NCBI GenBank assembly: GCA_964605795.1
Contig: CAZSDZ010000046.1
Location: forward strand, 1-21,386
Source of the DNA: JAFGOM01 sp964605795
GTDB taxonomy: Archaea > Halobacteriota > Methanomicrobia > Methanomicrobiales > Methanospirillaceae
Direction of reading: 5' to 3'
Length of the DNA stretch: 21,386 bases
Shown: positions 1-6,834 of the stretch, piece after piece
How the letters are laid out: each line of letters begins with the position of its first letter
Position numbering within the stretch: position 1 is the stretch's first letter
The notes under the pieces: model-generated
Database searches by the model: none
Told to the model about the DNA's origin: nothing
The model's input: only the letters and a program-made list of their open reading frames with translations
Made by a program: the position numbers and the translations under genes

Positions 1-285
1 AAGTCTGACGAATTACGGTTGCTTATAAGGGCGCTACCTTAAACTGAGATAGATGTAATAGAATTATATTAATGTAAATAATCCTGTACTGTTGGGTACA
101 TACAACGTGAAAATTTATCTTTTATTTTTTTATAAAAGTGACTTTGTGATAACGAAAACTAAATACTCATTGGTATTTAATTGAAATTTTTGAGAAAAGA
201 ATTGGAAGCAGCATTATTCTATCATAAATATTGAGGGAATTTATTGATGAAAAGGAGGAGCAGGTGATCTGATGGGAGTCTGGAT
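1..285. other. AT-rich non-coding leader region
   Basis: No reading frame here looks like a gene. The stretch is clearly more AT-rich than the genes that follow. It holds a T-rich tract at about 118-131, which could end a transcript arriving from the left, and several TATA-like strings. I see no repeat array or recognisable RNA gene. The far left (about 1-60, minus strand) has a faint tRNA-like look that does not fold properly. Confidence 0.6.
224..231 (+). promoter_or_regulatory. Putative TATA box of the pus10-rpl21e-rpoF operon
   Basis: ATAAATAT resembles an archaeal TATA box. It would place the transcription start near 252-256, giving a leader of about 30 bases. That leader contains GGGAG at 274-278, seven bases before the ATG at 286. 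A stronger AAAGGAGGAG at 251-260 lies too far upstream for this ATG and is followed only by starts that run into early stops. Confidence 0.45.
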
Positions 286-1566
286 ATGAACAAAGAGGAT
301 AAGGGAGAATCTGAAGTACAGGCAGATACGATTCTCTCCATGGATACTCTGTACCGGAATATTATGGAGTATGGAGATATCTGTGACCACTGCCTTGGCC
401 GGTTTTATGCGAAACGATCCTTTGGTCTCTCAAATGATGAACGGGGGAGATCAATCAGAATTTATGCTGCTCTCATGGACAATGTATCATACGAGCAGCC
501 AAAAGATCCCTGCTGGATATGCGGCAATTTTTTTGATACCGCTGCAGTATGGGTTGAACGGATAAAAGATGCCCTCTCTGGGATTGAATGTGAGACATTC
601 CTGATGGGGTGTCGTGTCCCCCCTCTCATGAGTGAGAGTGAGGAGATGATATGGAGTGATTATCACTTAACCGATCCTGAACCTCTCAAGTCAGAGGTAA
701 ACCGGGAGATCGGCAAACAGGTAAGTCTTTTTACTGGCCTTATCGTGGATTTTAAGAATCCGGACGTGGTTGTTCTCCTTGATATCCAGAATGAGACCGT
801 GGAAGTGCAGATCCGACCGCTCTTCTTTTACGGGAGGTACCTGAAGTATGAACGCGGCATACCTCAGACACACTGGGACTGTCGTCATTGCAGGGGTGCC
901 GGATGTGATGTCTGTAACGGGACCGGGAAACAGTATGCGGATTCAGTCGAGGAACTCATCGGCAGACCGGCAATAAATCTCTTTATGGGTAGTGGTGCCA
1001 CCCTCCATGGTGCCGGGAGGGAAGATATTGATGCCGTGATGGTGGGATCCGGCAGACCATTTATTATGGAGATATCAACACCGAAAAGACGGAAAATTTC
1101 TCTTCTTCATCTGCAGGATGTGATAAATACTGATGCACAAGGTCGCGTTGCGGTAACGGATCTGGTATGGAGCGTACGGAGTGAGGTGGAAACCCTTAAG
1201 ACCAGCAAGGGGCATAAAACATACAGGATTCTGGTCGATATAGACGGGTCTGTCCCCGGGGATGCCCTTCTGCAGGCGATAAATCAGTTAAACATGACTG
1301 AAATAGAGCAGCGCACCCCGAAAAGGGTAGTGCACCGAAGGGCAGACAAAATCCGGAAACGAAAGGTTCTTGCTATCTCCTGCCTCCGGGCAGAAGATAA
1401 CCTCCTTGAGATCGAGGTAACCGGTGAAGCAGGGTTATATATCAAGGAATTAATATCAGGGGACGGAGGCAGGACAACACCCAGTCTCTCCGCTATCCTT
1501 GGTTGTCCGGCACGGGTGATAGAACTCGATGTCGTGGCAGTTGAAGGAATACACAACGAGGAATGA
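286..1566 (+). CDS. pus10: tRNA pseudouridine synthase Pus10
   Basis: This is the archaeal Pus10, which makes pseudouridine 54 and 55 in the T loop of tRNA, a job done at position 55 by TruB in bacteria. The N-terminal part has a zinc-knuckle/THUMP-type region with CDHC (C33, C36) and CWIC (C76, C79). A second cysteine cluster follows at about 199-210 (CRHC...CDVC). The catalytic core carries GREDID at 244-249, and the Asp after Arg-Glu is the likely nucleophile; GSGRPF follows. The C-terminal half contains the usual EQRTPKRV-like segment near residue 312. The length of 426 residues is normal for the family. The start at 286 is the first ATG after the in-frame stop at 265-267 and has GGGAG seven bases upstream. 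It is followed after three bases by rpl21e, so the two are almost surely co-transcribed. Confidence 0.95.
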   Translation: MNKEDKGESEVQADTILSMDTLYRNIMEYGDICDHCLGRFYAKRSFGLSNDERGRSIRIYAALMDNVSYEQPKDPCWICGNFFDTAAVWVERIKDALSGIECETFLMGCRVPPLMSESEEMIWSDYHLTDPEPLKSEVNREIGKQVSLFTGLIVDFKNPDVVVLLDIQNETVEVQIRPLFFYGRYLKYERGIPQTHWDCRHCRGAGCDVCNGTGKQYADSVEELIGRPAINLFMGSGATLHGAGREDIDAVMVGSGRPFIMEISTPKRRKISLLHLQDVINTDAQGRVAVTDLVWSVRSEVETLKTSKGHKTYRILVDIDGSVPGDALLQAINQLNMTEIEQRTPKRVVHRRADKIRKRKVLAISCLRAEDNLLEIEVTGEAGLYIKELISGDGGRTTPSLSAILGCPARVIELDVVAVEGIHNEE

Positions 1567-1569
1567 GTA

Positions 1570-1863
1570 ATGGCACATCATAATGGTCCACGGAAAAAAA
1601 CACGATATAAACTCAAGAAGAATCTACGTGAACGCGGTATTCTTCCGGTAACACGCGTAATTCAGAACTTTGATATGGGTCAGAAGGTTCATATTGTTCT
1701 TGAACCAAGCATCCAGAAAGGAATGCCTGGCCGGCGTTTCCATGGGAAAACAGGGACGGTCATTGGGAAACGAGGGCGCGCATGGATTGTTGAGGTACCA
1801 GATGGAAATACCTCAAAAGTTGTGATATCCCGACCCCAGCATTTAAGACCCCAGCAGTACTAA
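1570..1863 (+). CDS. rpl21e: Large ribosomal subunit protein L21e
   Basis: This 97-residue basic protein matches the archaeal and eukaryotic L21e family, a component of the 50S subunit with no bacterial counterpart. Typical features are the Lys/Arg-rich N-terminus (NGPRKKTRYK), a central beta-barrel segment with GRRFHGKTGTV and GKRGRAW, and the HLRP ending. It starts three bases after the pus10 stop, with GAGG at 1558-1561 as a reasonable ribosome-binding site. In Euryarchaeota this gene commonly precedes rpoF, as here. Nothing unusual is visible. Confidence 0.97.
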   Translation: MAHHNGPRKKTRYKLKKNLRERGILPVTRVIQNFDMGQKVHIVLEPSIQKGMPGRRFHGKTGTVIGKRGRAWIVEVPDGNTSKVVISRPQHLRPQQY

Positions 1864-1884
1864 CGTCACGAGTGAGATATCCAA

Positions 1885-2235
1885 ATGAAGATAAAAGGCA
1901 TCATCCGTGAAGAGCTGATGACACTTCCTGAGTTACGCGATGAATTGCTCACCATCGAGTCAGCCCGGCTTGAGAAGGGAAAGGAGATGTCTTATGAGTT
2001 TCGGAAAAGCATTGAGCATGCGAACCAGTTATCTCATAGTTCCCGGGATAAATCAAAAGAACTGGTAGAGATACTACAAAAACAAGAGAAGATTTCTCCT
2101 GAAGTAGCATACCGCCTGGTTAATACCACACCAAAGACCAAGGATGAGGTTCGGGCAATTTTTACCAAGGATAAGTATGCACATACTGCAGAAGAAATTG
2201 ATGCCATTATTGAGCTGATCCTCACCCATTACTGA
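1885..2235 (+). CDS. rpoF: DNA-directed RNA polymerase subunit F (Rpo4/Rpb4)
   Basis: This 116-residue protein is the archaeal RNA polymerase subunit F, the counterpart of eukaryotic Rpb4. It pairs with subunit E (Rpo7) to form the stalk that binds emerging RNA and helps open the promoter. The N-terminal IREELMTLPELRDEL segment, the charged helical middle and the C-terminal HRDC-like segment (TTPKTKDEVRAIF...EEIDAIIELI) are as expected. It lies 21 bases after rpl21e; only a weak GTGAG (1872-1876) precedes the ATG, so translation may depend partly on the upstream gene. The partner subunit is not encoded in this window. Confidence 0.93.
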   Translation: MKIKGIIREELMTLPELRDELLTIESARLEKGKEMSYEFRKSIEHANQLSHSSRDKSKELVEILQKQEKISPEVAYRLVNTTPKTKDEVRAIFTKDKYAHTAEEIDAIIELILTHY

Positions 2236-2253
2236 CATTATAAGGGAGGAAAG

Positions 2254-2814
2254 ATGCGTTCGGAAAAGAAAGAAGTGAATGCTATCGTTCTTGATGTATT
2301 ACCAAACGGTTATCCCAGCGATCGCCGTCCGGTGTACAAACGGGATCCGATTGTTCAGGCAGTTGGCATAGAACAGTTTAAACTCCTTGAACTTGTTCCG
2401 AAAACCGGTAGTATCGATATTGGTGAACTGGTTTACATAGGCAACGAAGAGAGAAAGAAAATTGAGCGGGTTAAACGTCGTCTGCGATATGATGAACTTA
2501 CTCATGGTGCTTCTCAGGAACTTCCCTTTGTCGTGGAGCGGATTGTACGAGATCGCGAGCCTGAGTATGTCGATTATTACAACAAGTCTATCTCGATTAC
2601 ACCAAAACTTCATATGCTTCATCTTCTTCCCGGAATCGGGAAGAAACTCATGTGGGAGATTCTCGAAGAACGTGAGAAAAAACCTTTCCTCAGTTTTTTA
2701 GATATATCTGAACGTATTAAGGCGATCCCTCACCCTGATAAGATGATTATTAACCGGATCCTCGAGGAGATTGCGGATCCTGAGATCAAGTATCATGTCT
2801 TCACATCAAAATGA
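2254..2814 (+). CDS. DUF655 family protein, predicted RNA-binding with HhH motif
   Basis: This 186-residue protein belongs to the archaeal DUF655 family, whose biochemical role I do not know. The N-terminal half (about 8-105) is basic and beta-rich and looks like a nucleic-acid-binding OB-type fold. The C-terminal part has a helix-hairpin-helix element, LLPGIGKKLMWEILEER at 124-140. A very strong ribosome-binding site, AGGGAGGA (2243-2250), sits just before the ATG. The gene overlaps ksgA by four bases (ATGA). The fixed place between rpoF and ksgA in many archaea suggests work on rRNA or ribosome assembly, but that is inference from context. Confidence 0.88.
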   Translation: MRSEKKEVNAIVLDVLPNGYPSDRRPVYKRDPIVQAVGIEQFKLLELVPKTGSIDIGELVYIGNEERKKIERVKRRLRYDELTHGASQELPFVVERIVRDREPEYVDYYNKSISITPKLHMLHLLPGIGKKLMWEILEEREKKPFLSFLDISERIKAIPHPDKMIINRILEEIADPEIKYHVFTSK

Positions 2815-3602
2815 AGGCCAGGCTTGATCAACATTTTTTGACAGACAAACGTGCAATTGCACGAATTGCAGATATATTAGATCTATCCGGCCGGCAGGTT
2901 TTAGAGATTGGACCGGGAACCGGCCTGCTTACCCGGGCACTTCTGGACCGGGGAGCCATTGTCACCGCGATAGAGCTTGATTCTGACCTGGTCTTGTCAT
3001 TAAAAGAGCGATTCTTTAAAGAAATCGCAGGGGGTAGTTGCGAGATCATACCTGGTGATGCCGCACGGATGCCTCTTCCGGATAGAGAGTACGTGGTTGC
3101 AAATTTACCGTACTCAGCGTCATCAAAGATAACCTGTAATCTCCTGCGGACCTCTTTTACCAGTGCCGTGCTCATGTACCAGAAAGAGTTTGCTGATCGG
3201 ATGATGGCACCTGTCGGCAGCCGTTCCTGTGGACGTCTATCAGTGATGGTGCAGACCTATGCACGGGTAAAACGGTGTTTTAATCTCTCACCCGGATCCT
3301 TTACGCCACCACCGCAGGTTCGCTCCACTGTTCTTTTCATACAGCCCCGTCCCCCACTATTCTGGATCCATGATAATGCCATCTATGCAGAGGTTGTGCA
3401 GCTTCTTTTCTCAGGGCGAAGAAAGATGGTTCGGACCATAATCAGGATGGCAGGTGATAGTATCGGTGCCCGGGAAGCAGAAGATCTGATAGGTACGCTC
3501 CCGGAAGAGATCCTCTCTTCGCGTCCTGAACAGTTATACCTGGAAGATTATGCAACCATTGCAAACCGGATTTATGATATCAGAACAGGTGTACCTGCCT
3601 GA
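2811..3602 (+). CDS. ksgA: 16S rRNA adenine dimethyltransferase KsgA/RsmA (Dim1)
   Basis: This enzyme dimethylates two adjacent adenines in helix 45 of 16S rRNA using S-adenosylmethionine, a late checkpoint of small-subunit assembly. Visible motifs are DQHFL at 6-10, the SAM loop EIGPGTGLL at 32-40, the acidic ribose contact in AIELD (53-57), the catalytic NLPY at 98-101 and FTPPPQVRS in the C-terminal part. The length of 263 residues fits archaeal KsgA. The ATG overlaps the DUF655 stop (ATGA), so translation is probably coupled. The next gene starts inside its 3' end. Confidence 0.95.
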   Translation: MKARLDQHFLTDKRAIARIADILDLSGRQVLEIGPGTGLLTRALLDRGAIVTAIELDSDLVLSLKERFFKEIAGGSCEIIPGDAARMPLPDREYVVANLPYSASSKITCNLLRTSFTSAVLMYQKEFADRMMAPVGSRSCGRLSVMVQTYARVKRCFNLSPGSFTPPPQVRSTVLFIQPRPPLFWIHDNAIYAEVVQLLFSGRRKMVRTIIRMAGDSIGAREAEDLIGTLPEEILSSRPEQLYLEDYATIANRIYDIRTGVPA

Positions 3603-4140
3603 AGCTGACACATATCTGCTTCTTGCAGTGGCCAGAAATGAGATCCACGGTAACGAGAGGATATTGGAAGTCGGGACCGGTAGTGGAGAGATAGCGTTTT
3701 TTTTGCAAGGGATGGTATCATGCACCGTGATTGCAACCGATATTAATCCCTATGCAACGAGGGCAGCGAAAATCCGGGGACTTGAGGTGATCCGAACCGA
3801 TATCTGCAGGGGAATCTGCTCTCTATTTGACCTTATCATCTGTAATCCTCCGTATCTGCCTACACAACCAGAAGAGAGGATCGATGACTGGCTTGAGTAT
3901 GCCCTTGACGGTGGTCCTGACGGCCTTCTTTTTATCAGGAGGTTTCTGGCAGAGATATCCTGCAATCTTTCAGGTGACGGGAAGATCCTCATCCTGATAT
4001 CGTCTCTTTGTGGGGTGAACGCATGTGAGGAACTCTTTACTGATGCCGGGTTTTCGTTTATGATGGTTGCAGAAGAGAATATTGAAGGCGGCGAATCCCT
4101 GCTTGTCTATCGGTTACAGCCGTCCATACATTCTGAATAA
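3574..4140 (+). CDS. HemK2-type class I methyltransferase (release factor glutamine methyltransferase)
   Basis: This short HemK-family protein (188 residues from this start) lacks the N-terminal helical domain of bacterial PrmC, like the eukaryotic HemK2/Mtq2 and archaeal members. It has VYLPEADTYLL at 6-16, the SAM motif LEVGTGSGEIA at 31-41, and the glutamine-binding NPPYLP at 91-96. The expected role is N5-methylation of the glutamine in the GGQ motif of the archaeal release factor aRF1, usually with a Trm112-like partner that is not seen here. I chose the ATG at 3574, not 3550, because family proteins begin close to VYxPxxDT. Either start lies within ksgA (29 or 53 bases of overlap). The family assignment is firm; the substrate is inferred. 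Confidence 0.88.
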   Translation: MISEQVYLPEADTYLLLAVARNEIHGNERILEVGTGSGEIAFFLQGMVSCTVIATDINPYATRAAKIRGLEVIRTDICRGICSLFDLIICNPPYLPTQPEERIDDWLEYALDGGPDGLLFIRRFLAEISCNLSGDGKILILISSLCGVNACEELFTDAGFSFMMVAEENIEGGESLLVYRLQPSIHSE

Positions 4141-4158
4141 AATAGAGTATAACCGAAT

Positions 4159-4201
4159 CCTCGGAATGCCATGCGGGCCGAGGAAAACGAAAAAGAAAAG
4201 A
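4159..4201. terminator. Convergent terminator region between hemK2 and hxlB
   Basis: A perfect 6-base inverted repeat, CCTCGG at 4159-4164 and CCGAGG at 4178-4183, lies 19 bases after the stop of the plus-strand operon. On the minus strand, 4201-4184 reads as a T-rich tract (CTTTTCTTTTTCG), a plausible archaeal end signal for hxlB. No function was tested. The rest of the 171-base convergent spacer shows no supported gene. Confidence 0.4.
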
Positions 4202-4311
4202 TGGCATTTTCTGGTGGAATGGTTGCAGACCCGGAGCAATGATATGATTGTGCCCGGTATTTTGATTGCTGATAATCCTGAATTGCGAAGATATTGCTTA
4301 TGCAAACTCTC

Positions 4312-4929
4312 TTACTGCATGTTGGTATACCGGTGCACGATGTCTTCCATGCTACAGTGTTTCATCTCCATCAGTGCCGTTATTATGGAATCAGTAAAGA
4401 TGAGTGCACAGGTCTCAAAGAGAGTGCCCAGGGGCGGGCAGGGATGGGAGAGGGACCGGTGTTCCCCGGTAATCTGTCTGATATCAAAATGATCAGGACC
4501 CTCCTGCATGTACCCGGTCTCACTGGTGTCTAAGATGACCAGGTTGTCAGCTAACGCTGCCATGGGTGAGTTCCTGGTTGCTGTTATCAGGCAGAGAGTA
4601 CCCCCTATCTTCTGAACGGTCTGGCAGACCTCAAGGATGGAATCAGTTGTTCCTGATCCTGAGAAGGCAACGAGAGTATCGGTCTTTAAAAATGCAGGGG
4701 TTACGGTCTCGCCTACAACATATGATGTCATACCAAGATGCATCAGGCGCATGGCAAACGCTTTTGCAACAAACCCGGATCTGCCGGCTCCGGCAACATA
4801 GATCCGTTCTGCCTTCTCAATAAGCAGGAGGAATGTATTTGTCTCCTCTTCAGAGAGGGCTCCGGTTATTGTCCCGATAGAGGATACCATTATCTGTATC
4901 AGTTCCCGGATGGGATAGCACTGAACCAT
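4312..4929 (-). CDS. hxlB: 6-phospho-3-hexuloisomerase (SIS domain)
   Basis: This 205-residue single SIS-domain protein interconverts 3-hexulose-6-phosphate and fructose-6-phosphate in the ribulose monophosphate pathway. In methanogens the pathway serves mainly to make pentose phosphates from hexoses, releasing formaldehyde. Family signatures are GAGRSGFVAKAFAMRL at 47-62, SGSGTT at 90-95 for phosphate binding, and PLGTLFE in the C-terminal third, which is typical of this isomerase over other SIS proteins. The partner hexulose-6-phosphate synthase, often fused or adjacent, is not in the window. It is a stand-alone gene, with a terminator-like hairpin between it and the upstream CARDB gene on the same strand. 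Confidence 0.9.
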   Translation of the reverse strand: MVQCYPIRELIQIMVSSIGTITGALSEEETNTFLLLIEKAERIYVAGAGRSGFVAKAFAMRLMHLGMTSYVVGETVTPAFLKTDTLVAFSGSGTTDSILEVCQTVQKIGGTLCLITATRNSPMAALADNLVILDTSETGYMQEGPDHFDIRQITGEHRSLSHPCPPLGTLFETCALIFTDSIITALMEMKHCSMEDIVHRYTNMQ

Positions 4930-5002
4930 ACATACAGATCAGAATGCATGGCAATAAGGTACAGGTTCTGACTCCTATGGTTGAATAAAAGAGGAGAGAT
5001 AC

Positions 5003-5026
5003 AAAAAGGGATCCCTGTGGATCTCC
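5003..5026 (-). terminator. Stem-loop plus T tract after the CARDB gene
   Basis: Read on the minus strand, GGAGATCC, a 4-base loop ACAG, and GGATCCC form a 7-bp stem with one bulged base, followed at once by TTTTTGT. It lies about 70-95 bases after the stop of the CARDB gene, so it has the form of an intrinsic terminator separating it from hxlB. A second T tract (minus strand, 5052-5048) lies closer to the stop. Confidence 0.55.
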
Positions 5027-5097
5027 ATTACAATGGGGAAATTTCTGAAAAAGGGGGTTAATTGATGCGATAAATCAGAGGATTACTTTTATAATCC

Positions 5098-6636
5098 TTA
5101 TTTCATCAGGGCGTTACTTTTTCTGACCTCCGGAATGGTGGGTTGTGCCTGAACGGTCGTCTCTTTGTAGGTCTTCATCTTGCTGATTAGGGTATCATAT
5201 CGATCGAGATAGTATTGTGTCCATTCTTCAGGAGATTTCTCCCCGCCTGCCGCGGAGAAGTCCCAGTTCTCAATATTTGAAAGGAACGTGGTAAGATGAG
5301 AGTTGGCACTCTCAAGCTGGTCTTTTGCGTCAGAGAAGTACTTGTCAGCTTCACCTGAGCTCGTGACTCCTGATGGAGATGGTGAGGATGCATATTGTGT
5401 ATAATCTTCTGCTGCTTTTACGAGGAACTCAAAGTATCTCAAAAGATCGTAACCGATGAGTCTGTTCTCATCACTGAGTTTCATGTTATCCAGGTTCATG
5501 AAAGCGAACTGGGCATCTGTCTTTAACTGGCTGGCATACATCCGCGTCTTGGTAACCAGACCGTCTGCTGCTGCGGTGTTGGTGAGATCGATGAGATCAT
5601 CGATCTCATCAAGAGAGTTCAGCCCGGTCTCGAGAAACTCCATTACCCCTTCCTTTGCCTCTCCCGGTCGTGAAAGTCCTTCTATCTCATCCATCCGGGG
5701 GCCGTCTTCTGAAATCGGGTAGGTAGTAACCGCTATGTTGTTTGTGTAATCATCCTCTGCCATCGAGGAGTCAGGATTGACCTGCACCATTACGTAATAG
5801 GGTTCTGTCGTGTCTATCTTGGGAAGCGGATTGTATGTGGTGTCGGTGTAGATCATCCGCTGGTCAATGAACTCAAGAATCTCCTTATGCCCGAAAGAGT
5901 ACTTCTCTGCAGCAGGGCTTAAGGGGTCATTGAGATATACGTCGTTTACGAGCCAGATATCAAGGGTAGTCTCACCTGAGGGGCCGGTTCCGATGTTATA
6001 GAGATCGGTAAATATCGCAACCTCTCTGTTCGTCCCCCGTGTTCTTATGTATGCATCAAGATCGGTAATCATAAGATCCGGTTTGCCGTAGTCACCTGAC
6101 TGTGGCCTGACAACGAGGGTCGGCCTAACAACCGGGACGCGTTCAGGGTTGGTGAGACCCTGTTTGCCGATACCCGGTATCGCATAGGTGGTGATCTTCT
6201 GGTTGTTTGCAAAGGATATCTCATCCAGCTCTTTTTCTGCATTCACTTCAGCAAGGATGTAGAAGTTATCCATCAGATCAATGTCAGGGAGTGGGAAGTA
6301 TGCAACATCCTGGTAGTATTGTTTCACACCGACGGGATCCTCGACCGTAGAGAAACCACCCCATTGTGAGTATGCATTGGGTAAGGTCGGGTCATCTACA
6401 TATGCCTCATTGACCAGGTAAAAATCAATATCGACCGGACCGATTGGAGATCCTCCCTGGTTGTAGAGATCGGTAATCACACTGACGGTGTTACCTGAAT
6501 CTCTTTTAATGACCTGGGCTTCAAGCTTTGAGATGCTCAGGTCTGCCGGCCGGTCAGCTGCTGCACAGGAAAGAAGCGGAATACTGATAAGCAGCATTAG
6601 GAGAACGATGCCAGTTATCTTTCCTTGTCTGGACAT
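5098..6636 (-). CDS. Secreted protein with two CARDB domains, function unknown
   Basis: This 512-residue protein is predicted to be exported. Residues 7-23 form a hydrophobic signal segment. It is followed by LLSC at 21-24, which resembles a lipobox, and then AAAD, which could be a signal peptidase I site, so lipid anchoring is open. Two similar beta-rich CARDB-type (cell-adhesion related) repeats cover about 30-155 and 185-310; both contain a TDLYN motif, an (F/W)xLVN(E/D)xYxxDP stretch and an ANN/TNN near the end. Residues about 325-495 are helical and charged, rich in Lys, Asp and Glu, with no domain I recognise; a Ser/Gly/Pro-rich bridge (417-428) interrupts it. No transmembrane anchor is visible at the C-terminus. 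Its role on the cell surface is unknown. Confidence 0.8.
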   Translation of the reverse strand: MSRQGKITGIVLLMLLISIPLLSCAAADRPADLSISKLEAQVIKRDSGNTVSVITDLYNQGGSPIGPVDIDFYLVNEAYVDDPTLPNAYSQWGGFSTVEDPVGVKQYYQDVAYFPLPDIDLMDNFYILAEVNAEKELDEISFANNQKITTYAIPGIGKQGLTNPERVPVVRPTLVVRPQSGDYGKPDLMITDLDAYIRTRGTNREVAIFTDLYNIGTGPSGETTLDIWLVNDVYLNDPLSPAAEKYSFGHKEILEFIDQRMIYTDTTYNPLPKIDTTEPYYVMVQVNPDSSMAEDDYTNNIAVTTYPISEDGPRMDEIEGLSRPGEAKEGVMEFLETGLNSLDEIDDLIDLTNTAAADGLVTKTRMYASQLKTDAQFAFMNLDNMKLSDENRLIGYDLLRYFEFLVKAAEDYTQYASSPSPSGVTSSGEADKYFSDAKDQLESANSHLTTFLSNIENWDFSAAGGEKSPEEWTQYYLDRYDTLISKMKTYKETTVQAQPTIPEVRKSNALMK

Positions 6637-6658
6637 GAATGATTATTTTTCTTTCCGC

Positions 6659-6666
6659 TATAAAAT
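6659..6666 (-). promoter_or_regulatory. Putative TATA box of the CARDB gene
   Basis: The minus strand reads ATTTTATA here, 23-30 bases upstream of the ATG at 6636. With the usual archaeal spacing, transcription would start at or next to the ATG, giving a leaderless message. No ribosome-binding site is visible before this ATG, which agrees. A second TATA-like string, ATATAAATA, lies on the minus strand at about 6792-6784 and could be a distal promoter. Confidence 0.5.
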
Positions 6667-6686
6667 TGTGTGGGTTTTGTGTTCCT

Positions 6687-6731
6687 AAAAAATAGCCGTA
6701 TCCTGAAATATTCCGGAGATAAGAAGAAAAT
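6687..6731 (-). terminator. T-rich tracts after purH
   Basis: On the minus strand a pyrimidine-rich tract (TTTTCTTCTT, about 6731-6722) and a T6 run (6692-6687) lie 100-150 bases past the purH stop. Both would fit archaeal T-rich termination before the CARDB promoter. This is a weak call based only on base composition. Confidence 0.3.
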
Positions 6732-6834
6732 CAGAATTTTAAGGGAGTATGTGGATGGGAATGCAGGTTACTGTTTTTATTCCTATTTATATGGGTTGGT
6801 AATTTTTGTCACATGAAAGTGCATGGGTGAAGAA

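Noticed and set aside
1..60. tRNA-like string on the minus strand (CTCAGTTTAAGGTAGCGC and CTTATAA)
   Set aside because: It resembles a D arm and an anticodon loop, but the anticodon stem does not pair and no proper T arm follows. It could be chance or a decayed tRNA; a covariance-model scan including sequence to the left would decide.
4114..4305. 63-codon minus-strand frame in the hemK2-hxlB spacer
   Set aside because: It has no recognisable domain, overlaps the 3' end of hemK2 and the spacer hairpin, and has no ribosome-binding site; most likely chance.
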